Assembly (NCBI GenBank): GCA_029582265.1
Contig: CM055823.1
Coordinates: 28,111,228 to 28,175,227 of the forward strand
Source: Zoroaster sp. YZ-2022
Lineage: Eukaryota > Echinodermata > Asteroidea > Forcipulatida > Zoroasteridae
DNA length: 64,000 bases
Reading direction: 5' to 3'
A program made the position numbers and the translations under genes. Below the pieces are notes generated by a model. That model searched no databases. It was not told the DNA's origin and saw only the letters and a list, made by a program, of their open reading frames with translations. The stretch's first letter is position 1; every line of letters begins with the position of its first letter. Positions 53,110 to 63,079 of the stretch are shown in pieces.

Positions 53110-53589
53110 TTACGTCAACGGTAAACTTTTAATTTTTATATCGTAACAAATTTTAGCGTTTAAAGCACCGAAAAAGGCCGCTCGTACAAAAACTTTTTTA
53201 TTATCTCGCGTTTGAAAGCACAATTCGAAATCTACATGCTGCGATTTGTTATTGAAAACAAATATTTCATCTCGAGTGGGAGAAGGAATATAATATACGT
53301 CAACAGCAAAATTACCTGTCGTCGAATGTGAAAAAATTCCACCGTCTTTTATAAATTTTGTAAAAATTTCGCAGTACGTCGGTGGATCGTTAAACATATA
53401 AAAGGGTAGTTTAAGTACACCATGCCATCCTGGTATAACGTTAAATTTTTCGATTAAAGATATCTTTTGTTGCATTTCATCTCTATCGATATATCCATGT
53501 TGTTCGTAAATTTCTGGATGGTTTTTAATTTTATCGTAAACGCCGCTATAATTGTCACTTCTTCGACTAGGACCGTAAATGCTCGCCAT
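53110..53589 (-). CDS. Polinton hypothetical protein, intact paralogue
   Basis: 159 residues with no signal peptide or membrane segment. After the MASIYGPSRR start it has a beta-rich look with aromatic strands (PGWHGVLKLPFYMFN, FAVDVYYIPSPTRDEIFVF, VFVRAAFFGALNAKICYDI). A small capsid-associated or fibre-like role is possible but not shown by any motif I know. Its degenerate copy lies 38 bp downstream on the same strand. Confidence 0.6.
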   Translation of the reverse strand: MASIYGPSRRSDNYSGVYDKIKNHPEIYEQHGYIDRDEMQQKISLIEKFNVIPGWHGVLKLPFYMFNDPPTYCEIFTKFIKDGGIFSHSTTGNFAVDVYYIPSPTRDEIFVFNNKSQHVDFELCFQTRDNKKVFVRAAFFGALNAKICYDIKIKSLPLT

Positions 53590-53605
53590 ATTTATATATT
53601 ATTAT

Positions 53606-54286
53606 TTATTTAATTTCGAGATTTAAAATAATGGGAAAACCATGATTATTTATGTCTCTACCCTTTGAATCTTTAATTTGAAAACTCAATTCGTTAAAAG
53701 TACCGGTTTTATTTTATTTTTTGTAACGGACTGGAATATTCTATCCACATACTTTCTCCGAACGATTTATCTTGTAAGGGAAAAACGTTTAAAATAGTAC
53801 AAGGCTTACCGTTGAAATAATTTTCACTCGTAGAAACTTGATCGCAATGAATGTACACAATTTTAAAAGGTTGCACATCAATTTTTTTTTAATATACTCT
53901 CCCGCAGTTAGATATTCGTTGTGAAACCCGAGTAAATTAGCTAATCCCGAGGAAAATTTGATCGATTTGTTTTCATCGATAATATTTAGCAAGAAATAGT
54001 CGGATTTTTCATCGATGGATAAAGCGAGCCAAGACGCGTCTTTTACAACAATGTCGATCATTTCTTTTATATTGTAAAGCCCCGGTTCGATAAATTTAAT
54101 TTCGTCCTGCTGCTGGCCATTCGTACGATAGAATATTTTTTCTTTTCTACGCGCGTTGTAGTAACCCACGCAAAGGTTGACGCTCTTTAACGAAATATAG
54201 AGTTTACCCTCGCGATTATCGATGACGTCATTTAAATTAACCGACTCGCTATTTTTTTCTATTTCGATTTCAAAGGTGTGATACAT
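53606..54286 (-). pseudogene. Penton-like minor capsid candidate, frameshifted
   Basis: It begins MYHTFEIEIEKNSE and reads in one frame to about 53890 (YNIKEMIDIVV, KFSSGLANLLGFHNEY). A frameshift in a T-run (53880-53890) moves the rest (FKIVYIHCDQVSTSENYFNG, KPCTILNVFPLQDKSFGE) to another frame, and a second break near 53715 moves the last strand (FNELSFQIKDSKGRD), ending at 53606. The pattern of a short beta-rich N terminus, an SxGLANLLGF-type block and a final strand with KDSKGR resembles a protein found beside the capsid genes in many Polintons, often taken as the minor capsid. Both breaks lie in or near T/A-runs, so sequencing error is possible. Confidence 0.6.
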
Positions 54287-54333
54287 TTTATTATTAAAAA
54301 TTTATAATTTAAAATTTATATTTATATAATAAA

Positions 54334-55760
54334 ATGTCATTTCCATTAGCATTTCAGAGTAATTTATCGAAAAGGTATCCGCAATCTGGAAATTTTACTC
54401 ACGTTGAAATCTTTACAGCGAGAGATTTAACGAACATGAATATTTACGTTAATGAAAACGAGTTTTTTAACGTACAACTCTATAATCCTTTTAGCAAGTA
54501 CAAGTTACCTCGCGTCGATAGCGATATGATTGTAAATCAATGGAAATATTATCCTATAAAGTTTTATCAGAATCAAATAAATTTTGCGACGTGGTGCAGT
54601 ACGACGGGTTGCGGGGTGAGTTATAAACATTTATACCATTCGAATATGATGATTCGCAGTTTTTTTTAGGTTTCACGTTTATTATCAAATTAGACGAATA
54701 CTCAAAGAAATGAGTTGTCCTGAACCTTCAAACGCAATTTGGAACGCATTTAAAAATAATATAGACATTGCCGCGTATAATCATTTATGTAATGACTTTC
54801 ACACATCGTCAGTATCTACTCAATGGGTACAAAAACTAGAAAAATACTCGGGAGGTTTAGGTACGGCTTATTATTGGAAAAATTTCATATATGACAATTA
54901 TGAAATTTAATAAAGACGATGAATACCAAAATAATGAAGAAGATTTAGGTGATCATTTGACTATGGAAAACACATAGATTATATGAATATCGGTTATCTC
55001 GAGCAATCACTCGAAGCTGTACAAGGTTGGGTTAAATTTATACTCGAGTCTAAATTAACACAAGGTTTTACGGATATCGGTATAGAACGAATCAACGATT
55101 CTATAAGAACGTACGTTTACGCGATATTGGGAGCTCAAGCGCAAGCTAGAAGTGGAATTCTTACAGATGGTACTGGTTTAGAAGCAAAAAGAGAATTTAA
55201 AAATAATGTCTACGCTTCAATCGATTCTGCAATAGATTTACAACATTTCTATCGATAGGTATAATAAATCTATTTCAGACACTAAATCGCAATTAAACTT
55301 TGTTGTCGGAGAAAATTTATACCTTATACCGTCTAACATGAATATGCAAATAGGTACGATAGTTGGATACAATAACAATATTAAAATTGCAACGTCTGAT
55401 TTAACGTTAGGATCGAATCAAGAGATGAATTTAGAATCCATTCCACCACCCGACAATACACCAACATCACGTCATCGTTCTTCTCAGCAACCAACGTCAT
55501 CCCTACTACCCACATCTATTGATCTATCAACTCCATCAACATCTATTGATCTATCAACTCCATCAACATATATTGATCTATCAACTCCATCTGCTTCTAT
55601 CGAGGTTGAAGACACGATTGTATCTGCCGCAACTGATGTAACTGCCGCTGCAACTACTACCGCAACTGCTGCAACTGCTGCTGCTGCTGCTACAACTCAC
55701 CAAGAAGAAATAAATGCATTAATTTTTGGTTTCGCTATTCTGCATATAAGATCAAATTAA
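54334..55760 (+). pseudogene. Large conserved Polinton protein, broken into four frames
   Basis: Segments 54334-54669, 54670-54910, about 54900-55258 and 55255-55760 follow each other without overlap and look like one protein of about 470 residues. Visible blocks are GCGVSYKHL, YYQIRRILKEM, WNAFKNNIDIAAYNHLCNDF, QGFTDIGIERINDSIRTYVY, LGAQAQARSGIL and MQIGTIVGYNNNIKIAT. The block order is one I associate with a conserved Polinton protein of unknown function. The C terminus is low complexity: three SIDLSTPST repeats (55515-55585) and an Ala/Thr run. It converges with the next gene, overlapping it by 9 bases. Confidence 0.65.
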
Positions 55761-57319
55761 AACTCCAACTCCGGTCAAGGCTAGCCATACGTTTTCAGCC
55801 GCCCATCCTACAGCGCTAGAAACTGTCTTAAATAACCAACTTATTACAGATCCGATGATACCCGGTAAAGCGTCTAAAGCTTGTGATCCGAGTTTCTTTA
55901 ATAGATCCGCTAGATTTTAAAAAAGTTTTTTGTATCCACTCTTTTACGCCATCCTTACTCGGTTCGGGTTTAGGTTCGGGTTTTGGTTTTACAGCACTTA
56001 CGATCTCTTTAACTACTATAAAAGCGATTGCCATAGAAAACGCCGTTAACATACTGACGATCGTGATGACTTGTTCTCTAAATAATTGTTTTATTCTTTT
56101 GCCCAACGAGAGGTTTCTGTCTCTTATTTTAGTTAACGTTTCTTTTATTCTATTACGTTGACTACAATTCTCGTCATCTAGCTCATATATTTTATTTCTA
56201 ATCACTTCTATATTGTCTAGTAGTTCTTGCTCTCGATTACGAAGTTCTTCCATAGCATTTTTATCTCCTCCATCGTTTTCATCTCCTACCTCGTTTTCAG
56301 CGATTCTTTGTCTAATTTCGGTTAATTCACTGTTTCGTGCAATCAATTGAGCTTCAAAATTTAATCTATGTCCTCGCTTTGTTTCATAAGTTCCAAGCCG
56401 CCTGCTATAGTACGCAATACATTTTCTTCTTCTCGAGTTGATGCGATAGTCGCTAATCCCGCGAGTAATTATTCGAGTGTAGCTATTGTATCTTCTTCTT
56501 GTTGTTGTTGAATTTCAGTATCTTGATCTTGTTGTTCTATTTGATCTTGTTCTTGTTGCGTCGGTTGAGTTGGTTGTCGATCAATAAAATCTTGTAGTTG
56601 ATCTAGTTCTCGTTGATCTTCTAGTTCTTGTTGCGTCGGTTGAGTTGGTTGTCGATCATCTCTTGAAGACGGCTGTGTTGGCGGAGTTGGTAACTCTCGC
56701 CTTCCTTCTCCACGAAGAGGCGTTCTATCTCTAACAATTGATGGTAAATTTAGATTTTCTAAAGCTCTATCTATATCTTTATCTGTCTCTTTTGATATTC
56801 CTTTTAATCCAATAATTTCATCTATAACAGCATGACCCTTTTCTTCTTTGAGAGTAGATATTTTTTTTAAATTTTCCTATTTCTTTTATGTTTAATACTT
56901 AATCGTATTTGTTCACCGTCTTGTTTTATAAACCAAAGGATTGAGTGTTTGTACTTAAATCTATTATAGTCTTTTATAACGTTTGGATAGCCGGTATCTC
57001 TGTAAAATACATCAACAGCTTCATACACATTCTTGTAGAAAGGTAATTTATTAGTAAAAGACGTTTCAACAACTTGCTCTCTTTCACTTTCTAATCTTTC
57101 TAATTCTAATCTTTCTCTTTCTCTTTCTAATCTTTCTCTTTCTCTTTCTCTTTCTCTTTCTCTTTCTCTTTCTCTTTCTCTTTCTCTTTCTAATCTTTCT
57201 TCATAATCATTATCGATGTCTATTTGTTGTTGAATTTTACTATCATTGTCTAAATCATCGTCTTGTTGTCGATCATAATAATCGTTTAAAGGATTCATTT
57301 CAAACCCTCCTTCTGCCAT
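55752..57319 (-). pseudogene. Long coiled-coil, Glu/Arg-repeat Polinton protein with membrane segment
   Basis: Read from 57319: MAEGGFEMNPLNDYYDRQ, an (RE)n helix from a TTTCTC microsatellite (57100-57200), FYKNVYEAVDVFYRDTGY, then after a frameshift near 56870 a Gln/Pro-rich linker with a duplicated RQPTQPTQQE. After stops near 56475 and 56370 comes a coiled coil (EELRNREQELLDNIEVIRNK), a membrane segment (VITIVSMLTAFSMAIAFIVV) and a KPKPEPKPEP linker. A final frameshift at about 55915 leads to a hydrophobic C terminus ending at 55752. Whether this is one gene or two is uncertain. The order coil-membrane-linker-hydrophobic tail suggests a membrane-bound virion or assembly protein. Confidence 0.55.
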
Positions 57320-57333
57320 TTTATAATTAGTTT

Positions 57334-57777
57334 TTATTTTTTATCTCGCTCTAATAATTTATATGCCGCGTAGCCTACTACGCTCATACCAATCAAGATA
57401 AATATGATTTATCGAGTTTTTTGATCTTCGCTAGGAACGTAAACATTTTCTAGTTTAGGTTCGTCGCGTAAATCTTCGGGTAAATCGAATTGACTGCCGG
57501 TTACGATATGATATTCATTCATCGCTTCATCTATACCGTTGAAGGTTTTTTTAGCCTTTGATTCTTTTACGAGTCGTTCGTTTAAATAATGTAGATATTT
57601 CGTTCGCTGTCTTGAATATTTGTCTCTAGCTTTCGTAAGTTGTTCTAGTGCCAAATCGTGTCTCTTTCGTTCTTTTTCAGCATCGCTAGAACGAAAACTA
57701 GAAAATAAAAAATTTGATCCGCTAAAAGCTAACGCGTTTACTACGGCACCACAAACCATCATCGCTATAGATGCCAT
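57334..57777 (-). pseudogene. Polinton coiled-coil protein with membrane anchor after an in-frame stop
   Basis: Residues 1-25 are hydrophobic (MASIAMMVCGAVVNALAFSG). Residues 32-75 are a charged coil (ERKRHDLALEQLTKARDKYS). The frame meets TAA at 57409-57411 after SEDQKTR. The same frame then continues for 24 codons with a perfect membrane segment (IIFILIGMSVVGYAAYKLLE) to a second TAA at 57334. The anchor is either lost by this stop, made by readthrough, or encoded separately. The function is unknown. It is divergent from the major capsid gene, with 62 bp between the starts. Confidence 0.6.
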
Positions 57778-57839
57778 GTTTTATAATTTATAAAAACATT
57801 TAAAAAAATATTTTAAAAATGTTGTCTATACTATAAAAT

Positions 57840-59063
57840 ATGAGTCAAGCGTTCGCGCACAAACTAAATCCGTACAGAAAAGTGAGAGAACCGTTAGGAA
57901 TAAAAGGATCGCGACAAAATGTAGTCATTACAAACAATCCGAGCACCATCGATGAAAATCAACTGTTGACGGTTCGTTTTCCAAATTTAGGAAAAAACGA
58001 CGTTATCGTTCCGGGGTCTGTTAGATTAGCTTTCAACATTACTCTCGAAGCCGCGAATGATGATACGAGAACGATCGTGCATAATATGGGAAGAGCCATC
58101 GTAAAAAATATCACCATTAAAATCGAAGGAAACGAAGTGTTTAGTTTAGACGATGCCGACGTGTTCAATTGCTTCAAAGACAATTGGTTAACGAAAGATC
58201 AACGAGAAAATCTAGCCTATCAAGGAATCATTTAAACATTTAAACATTTCTAAATTAAGAGTAAACTCCAGCGACGGTAACGCCAACAACAACAATGGAA
58301 AAGACAAAGCCGTCGCAGATACTTTTAAAAACAGATATTGCATACCGCTAGACTTTGAACTATTGACCAATCACCAACCTTATTTGATAAATACGATCGA
58401 GTTATTAAGAGCACGGACGATAATGCAAAATATATCATAAGTGAAATTTCTTTAGAATACCAAATCGTCACCGATCCGAATCTCGCTCAAATGATTAGAA
58501 ATCAATATAGCAACAAGTTGGCGATATTATACGAGAGTGTTGAGACAAAGCGTCAAACCGCTAAACAAACAAAGATAAAACGTGTGCTATAAATCTAAAT
58601 ACGCCCGCAAAAAGCATGAAAGGAATATTGTTTTTATTCAAAGACCCCGAGGTAAAAGAATCTTTTAAATGTTATAACCCAAAAATCGATAAAGTTAGTA
58701 TTACCGTAGAAGGAATTCCCAATCAACTCTACGCGCAAGGAATGCGCAGGTATCAACACTGGGAAGAAATTCAAAAATATTTTGGAGATTCGCTATGCGA
58801 GTACAAAAACCTTTAAATCTATCCAACGTAAAACAAGCCGATTACTACCTCGATAAAATACGGTTTGTTTTTAGATATGAGAAGCAGCGACGACAACAAA
58901 GTTCATGGAAGCGGTAGACGAGTACAAAACTTATCCGAAGGAATTACCATTCAACTGGAAAAAAGAGGCGGAAGCCGAGGGTGCGTTATACTTGTACACT
59001 TTTATCATCATGGACGCTCAACTCAATATCGAAAATGGACGATTTCGTAGCGTGAATTATTAG
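57840..59063 (+). pseudogene. Polinton major capsid protein (double jelly-roll), broken
   Basis: The first frame (57840-58235) has YRKVREPLGIKGSRQNVVIT and an N-terminal jelly-roll (PGSVRLAFNITLE, GRAIVKNITIKIEGNEVFSL). The following pieces shift frame at about 58235 (stop), 58380, 58545 and after 58816. Among them ISEISLEYQIVTDPNLAQMI, QYSNKLAILYESV, PNQLYAQGMRRYQHWEEIQK and a C terminus ALYLYTFIIMDAQLNIENGR (stop 59061-59063) follow the order expected for a Polinton capsid of about 400 residues. At least four breaks make it non-functional as read. Its place directly before the packaging ATPase is typical. Confidence 0.78.
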
Positions 59064-59141
59064 GTTGTACTAGATCGGCTACGCAAAGAGCGAAGCGAAA
59101 ACGTAAGTTCGTAACATGTTGACTAATATTAAAAAACACAC

Positions 59142-59774
59142 ATGTTTCCTAAATATCCATACGCTGCCTTGATTTGCGGACAAACCGGATGCGGAAAAAC
59201 TGAATTTATATTAAATCTATTACAAAAAGAATATCATAAATATTTTGAATACGTCGTACTATTATGCCCAACTGTCGCATCAAATCTCACCTACCAAAAC
59301 AGAAATTTCATTTGGAACGACGAGCGAGTGCTCGTTGACGATCTGAGCGATTTATCATTAAACAAAGCGATAGAAAGTTATCACGACGTCTTCAAAAACG
59401 ACGAGACCTTGTTTATCATCGACGACTGCAGCGCGAGTAAACAACTAAACTATAGAAAATACGATGAGAGTAATAAATGCGGCAGCAAATGCATGATCAG
59501 TCTGCTAGCCAATAGTGGTAGACACTCCAATCACAGTTGTTGGATTCTTTCGCAAAAATACAACAGCGTGTTGAAAGATTTTAGAGAGCAACTCAAGTGG
59601 GTGTGTTTATTTTATTGCAAAAATAGAGACTCGTTCGAAAATTGTCTTCGAGAAAACGACGTCATACCCACTCTCGAATTGAGAATAGAAATGCGCGAAA
59701 AATTAAAATCAACCAAACATTGTAAGTTGATATTAAAAACGGATCAACCTACCGATTATGCGATACTTGATTAA
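59142..59774 (+). CDS. Polinton genome-packaging ATPase (FtsK/HerA-type)
   Basis: 210 residues, intact. Walker A CGQTGCGKTEF is at about 12-22, Walker B LFIIDDCSA near 86-94, and a sensor-like stretch LLANSGRHSNHSCWILSQKY near 120-140 ends in Gln, as in A32-like packaging ATPases. The length is at the short end for the family, but the core is complete. It would drive DNA into the capsid. It follows the capsid gene by 78 bp on the same strand, the usual Polinton order. The start at 59142 is the first ATG with the conserved FPKYPYAALICG beginning. Confidence 0.87.
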   Translation: MFPKYPYAALICGQTGCGKTEFILNLLQKEYHKYFEYVVLLCPTVASNLTYQNRNFIWNDERVLVDDLSDLSLNKAIESYHDVFKNDETLFIIDDCSASKQLNYRKYDESNKCGSKCMISLLANSGRHSNHSCWILSQKYNSVLKDFREQLKWVCLFYCKNRDSFENCLRENDVIPTLELRIEMREKLKSTKHCKLILKTDQPTDYAILD

Positions 59775-59788
59775 TTTTTATTATAGTA

Positions 59789-60103
59789 GGTGACTTGATT
59801 AAGTTATCTATAGGTCATAGTAGGTAACCTGTAGGTAACTTGTCAGGTCTAGTTGGTAACTTGTTAGGTCGTAGTAAGTAACCTATAGGTGACTTGTTAG
59901 GTCGTAGTAGGTAACCTATAGGTAACTTGTTAGGTCGTAGTAGGTGACTTGTTAGGTCGTAGTAGGTGACTTGTTAGGTCGCAGTAAGTAACCTATAGGT
60001 AACTTGTTAGGTCGTAGTAGGTAACTTGTTAGGTCGTAGTAGGTAACTTGTTAGGTCGTAGTAGGTAACTTGTTAGGTCGTACTAGGTAACTTGACTAGA
60101 TTA
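59789..60103. repeat. Minisatellite between ATPase and next gene
   Basis: About 14 copies of a 21-22 bp unit GTAACTTGTTAGGTCGTAGTA, some with AACCTATA inserted. It fills the whole gap between two Polinton genes and does not enter either frame. Confidence 0.88.
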
Positions 60104-60124
60104 TAATAAAATTTATAGATAAAT

Positions 60125-60769
60125 ATGCTCGTCGAATATTTAGTTGGATTTTGCATATTTTCAAACTGTTGCACGCTAGGTGGAGTCGTATTTTTATTTT
60201 GTAAATATTCGCGCGTCAACGATGAAATTATAAAACCGATGACTAAAGCTAAACAAATTTTAAATAAATATAAAAAATCTTATATAATAATGGAAGAAGT
60301 TGCAAAAATGTTAAACGAAGAGAGCGAACGAGCAAGTTGCGTTGAATTACCGTCGTCGGCTTCGGCCTCTAGTCAACATATAGATCGACTCCTTGCTGTC
60401 GTAGCAGGAGGAAACTCGAGAAAATATTTCGGTAAAGAGTATAGTATTAGCGACATTGAAGCTTTAAATTCAATCGATCAAGAAAAATTATACGTAAGAT
60501 ACGAAGCGAGACTCGGTGGTGAAATGATATCTTCGTTCGGCTCATCGATCATAAATCTTTACGCTAAAGCGCTAAACTCGGGTTTAAACATGACCGATGT
60601 AATGGGATACAAATTTACGATCGATGACGAAGATGAATTAATCGCGGATTTAGAAAAAGACCCGCTTATTAAGACCGCTCTTAGTAGCGCATTATGCGAA
60701 ATATACTACAAGTACGGAATATTATTAACTCCGATCGCAGCGACGTTAATTTCGGCGAAACATTTTTAA
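60125..60769 (+). CDS. Polinton hypothetical protein with N-terminal membrane segment
   Basis: 214 residues, intact. Residues 4-30 are hydrophobic (YLVGFCIFSNCCTLGGVVFL), with a short charged coil after it (NDEIIKPMTKAKQILNKYKK). The remainder is mostly acidic and helical (YFGKEYSISDIEALNSIDQE, LEKDPLIKTALSSALCEIYY) with a hydrophobic C terminus (GILLTPIAATLISA). It looks like a membrane-anchored structural protein; the function is unknown. It follows the minisatellite and precedes a basic small protein. Confidence 0.65.
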   Translation: MLVEYLVGFCIFSNCCTLGGVVFLFCKYSRVNDEIIKPMTKAKQILNKYKKSYIIMEEVAKMLNEESERASCVELPSSASASSQHIDRLLAVVAGGNSRKYFGKEYSISDIEALNSIDQEKLYVRYEARLGGEMISSFGSSIINLYAKALNSGLNMTDVMGYKFTIDDEDELIADLEKDPLIKTALSSALCEIYYKYGILLTPIAATLISAKHF

Positions 60770-60790
60770 AAGAATTAATTATTAAAGACG

Positions 60791-61197
60791 ATGGAGTCGG
60801 AAAAGACGATGGAGTCGGAAAAGACGAACGAGTCAGAGAAGACGAACGAGTCAGAGAAGACGCAAGTAGAAAAGACGTTATCGATAAACCAAGTAACGAA
60901 AACACCGACTAAAAAAATAAAAAATCTAAACAGAGTGGCAGCAGGTAAAAGACTCGCGGAAGTTAATAAAAAGAAAAAACAAAATTTAAAAAAGCAAACA
61001 AATATTGTCTATAAAAACCGTTACACCCATGATCCTAATGAAGCTAGCGTAGTAAACAAGAAAACAAGAATGAATCGAGTAACACCCCGTACATCATAGC
61101 GGGTTTAATAGGTTTCTTCATTTACCTAAACTCTAATCGAAAAATAAAAACTATTGAACAACCGTCGCCAGTTAAAAACAATTGTCGAACCATCTAA
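60791..61197 (+). pseudogene. Basic small protein with repeat N terminus and C-terminal anchor
   Basis: It begins with four to five ESEKT repeats encoded by a 15-bp tandem, then a Lys/Arg-rich part (VAAGKRLAEVNKKKKQNLKK). The frame reads into MNRVTPRTS and stops at 61099. The adjoining frame holds YIIAGLIGFFIYLNS followed by a short tail to TAA at 61197, a likely membrane anchor lost by one frameshift near 61075. A basic N terminus with an anchor suggests a DNA- or capsid-binding membrane protein (inference). Confidence 0.55.
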
Positions 61198-61258
61198 AAA
61201 AGTTGATTCGACAAACAAACAAAAGTTAATGTTTTTGAAATGGAATAAAACAAATTAA

Positions 61259-61528
61259 ACAACGTCAACGTTAACGATAGATACGAATGGAATCGTCAAT
61301 TCAGCTTATCACGGCGCAGTCGTAGGAATTATAACCGTTTTATATAGCATGGGACTAAAAAAAGTATTTAAAATAAATCCATCAGATTTGGGAAAGCTAG
61401 ATGTAAACGATACCCTTAAACTCTCTGGAACGGTCGGATTAGCTCTAATGACTCAAAATTGGTTAGTTCAACAACAAATTTTACCAACTAAAATTTTGCC
61501 ATATACCATAGCTCCAACTAAACAATAA
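61259..61528 (+). CDS. Small Polinton membrane protein, start missing
   Basis: An open frame of 89 codons after a stop at 61256-61258: NGIVNSAYHGAVVGIITVLY, FKINPSDLGKLDVNDTLKLS, GLALMTQNWLVQQQILP. Two hydrophobic stretches suggest a membrane protein. The first in-frame ATG (61346-61348) falls inside the first hydrophobic stretch, so the true start is probably lost or the protein is fused upstream by a frameshift. I recognise the general pattern from Polinton gene blocks but no function is known. Confidence 0.5.
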   Translation, partial: TTSTLTIDTNGIVNSAYHGAVVGIITVLYSMGLKKVFKINPSDLGKLDVNDTLKLSGTVGLALMTQNWLVQQQILPTKILPYTIAPTKQ

Positions 61529-61561
61529 ATGAATAAGTGTATAATATTTATAAAATAATAA

Positions 61562-61868
61562 ATGGATAAGCGCACGAGACAAAAACTAGAAAACGCGTAC
61601 TATAGTCCGAAAGGATATTATAAAGGTCAATCGGCGATCGATAAATTAGCTCAAGAAACTAAAATTTCTAAAAGTATAGCTTGACAATGGTTAAAAAAGC
61701 AAGCGTTGTGGCAAATTTATTTACCGTACCCTAAATACATTCCTAGACCGACCAGTTCAAATTCAATTCTAGAAAAACCAAACGAGGTTCATCAAGCCGA
61801 TTTACTGTTTCTTCCTCACAATACGATCGGTCGCGGTAAAAACAAAATTACGTACAAGTACACCTTAA
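61562..61868 (+). pseudogene. Polinton integrase, N-terminal part, cut by piggyBac
   Basis: It begins MDKRTRQKLENAYYSPKGYY with the helix-turn-helix-like N terminus (SAIDKLAQETKISKS), meets an in-frame TGA at codon 41 (61682-61684), and continues QWLKKQALWQIYLPYPKYI to the start of the catalytic core, EVHQADLLFLPHN, where the first catalytic Asp lies. The frame ends at TTAA (61865-61868), where a piggyBac element begins. The rest of the core is expected on the far side of that transposon. A retroviral-type integrase inserts the Polinton ends into the host. Confidence 0.82.
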
Positions 61869-62094
61869 CCCTTTCAGTACCAGCCCATTTTTCACAGTGT
61901 GACCTTCCATACCAGGTAAATACTGGTGCAGATAATCCCTTGTGTACCATAGCAATTTTGGTGGCTTCTAATGAAGAGCGCCACCACTCTACACTCTGTA
62001 GTTAATGTACATGCACATGTGTGCAATTCCACTGTACAGCATGCAGCTTTAAGTATTACAAATAACATTTGGAAGATTTGAAACTTTGCATGAT

Positions 62095-62740
62095 TACATT
62101 CATTCATTCATTCATTGATGGTTTATTACACTGAAAATGTCACATGGCAGCCAAAGGCTGAATTGCGTGCACTTTTTACAATGTGTTACAATTAATACAA
62201 TTAAAATAAAACAATTACAATTTCAGAATTTAAAATGTATATACATACAAACACGCTAAAACACGTGTAATAAAATAATTAAGAAATTAAAAATATGTGG
62301 CTAAATAATGTAATAATTTATATGTGTGTTGTAGTGTTAAGTAGATTAATAAAATACGGAATGGCACTGTTACGAAATCTCTGAGTTTTACAGAAATACT
62401 GTTGATATTTAACCTTTTGTCTCAAAAACAGTCAACAGGATTTTTCAAAGGAGCCAATTTTTCATACTGAGGATGGCTAGCTAAAGCAGTGGCAAAATCA
62501 ACACAGATATTGTGTCTTCTCACTTCCAGGGTTTGAAATTTACATACTGATAGGGCCAGGTTGTAAGATACATAATCAACACCAAGGATAATTCTACTTG
62601 CTCTTTTTTGGATACTTTCTATCAGATTAATCTGTTTCTGAGTAAGAGCCTTATTGAATACTGGGACACATTTACAATTTCTAACATAATGTTTACGCCA
62701 TTCTGAACTATCTATCTATTGATTGAAGGACATTCAATCA
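62095..62740 (-). mobile_element. CR1-type LINE 3' fragment inside piggyBac
   Basis: The minus strand encodes the RT C terminus: FNKALTQKQINLIESIQKRA, SRIILGVDYVSYNLAL, EVRRHNICVDFATALASHPQ, and after a frameshift FCKTQRFRNSAIPYFINLLN. The 3' UTR contains CAGCCAAAGGCTGAATTGC in complement sense, with a (CATT)n tail at 62096-62117. It is 5'-truncated. Confidence 0.75.
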
Positions 62741-62744
62741 AAAT

Positions 62745-62830
62745 GACCCCCCCATTCAATGTTGGTTGGGATTGTGGGCACACGAACACAGTTGTTGACC
62801 AACATTGAATAGGGGAGGGGAAGGGTAGGG
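62745..62830. repeat. Inverted repeat around CATTCAATGTTGG
   Basis: CCATTCAATGTTGGTTGG faces CCAACATTGAATAGG, 30 bp apart. It could be a subterminal repeat of the piggyBac element; this is not proven. Confidence 0.5.
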
Positions 62831-63079
62831 GAGCCAAGAGTGATGGAGATTCGAATGTACAAAGAGTGGCCAAAACTGATTAATTTACAATAACAAATCC
62901 ACTTTTTGGTTACAATTTTTATGAAAATACATTCACCGGCGATTGCACTCTATTTTGAACAGTAAGGTTGAATAATTATGCTCGTTAATATAGTGTACAC
63001 ATAAATCTAAGGTGTCTGCTTACCACAACAATAATTAGTTGTTGGCAAGTCGGTTATCTCAAAATAGGTTGTTTGCAAT

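Larger units (their letters stand above)
51556..61868. mobile_element. Polinton (Maverick) element, left part, cut by piggyBac
   Basis: A block of about 12 genes on both strands with the Polinton hallmark set: double-jelly-roll major capsid (broken), packaging ATPase (intact), a penton-like minor capsid candidate, several conserved Polinton hypotheticals and a retroviral-type integrase. The integrase is interrupted at 61865 by a piggyBac element. DNA polymerase B and the adenovirus-type protease are not seen; they may lie to the right of the window or be lost. The left terminal inverted repeat could not be fixed, so the left border is set at the first gene. Many genes have frameshifts or in-frame stops, but three are intact. 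Confidence 0.85.

Noticed and set aside
60681..60905. Frames with TRSSLTRSSFPT or KDDGVGKDDGVG repeats
   Set aside because: They are alternative readings of the 15-bp tandem in the basic small protein gene, whose ESEKT frame leads into a sensible basic domain.
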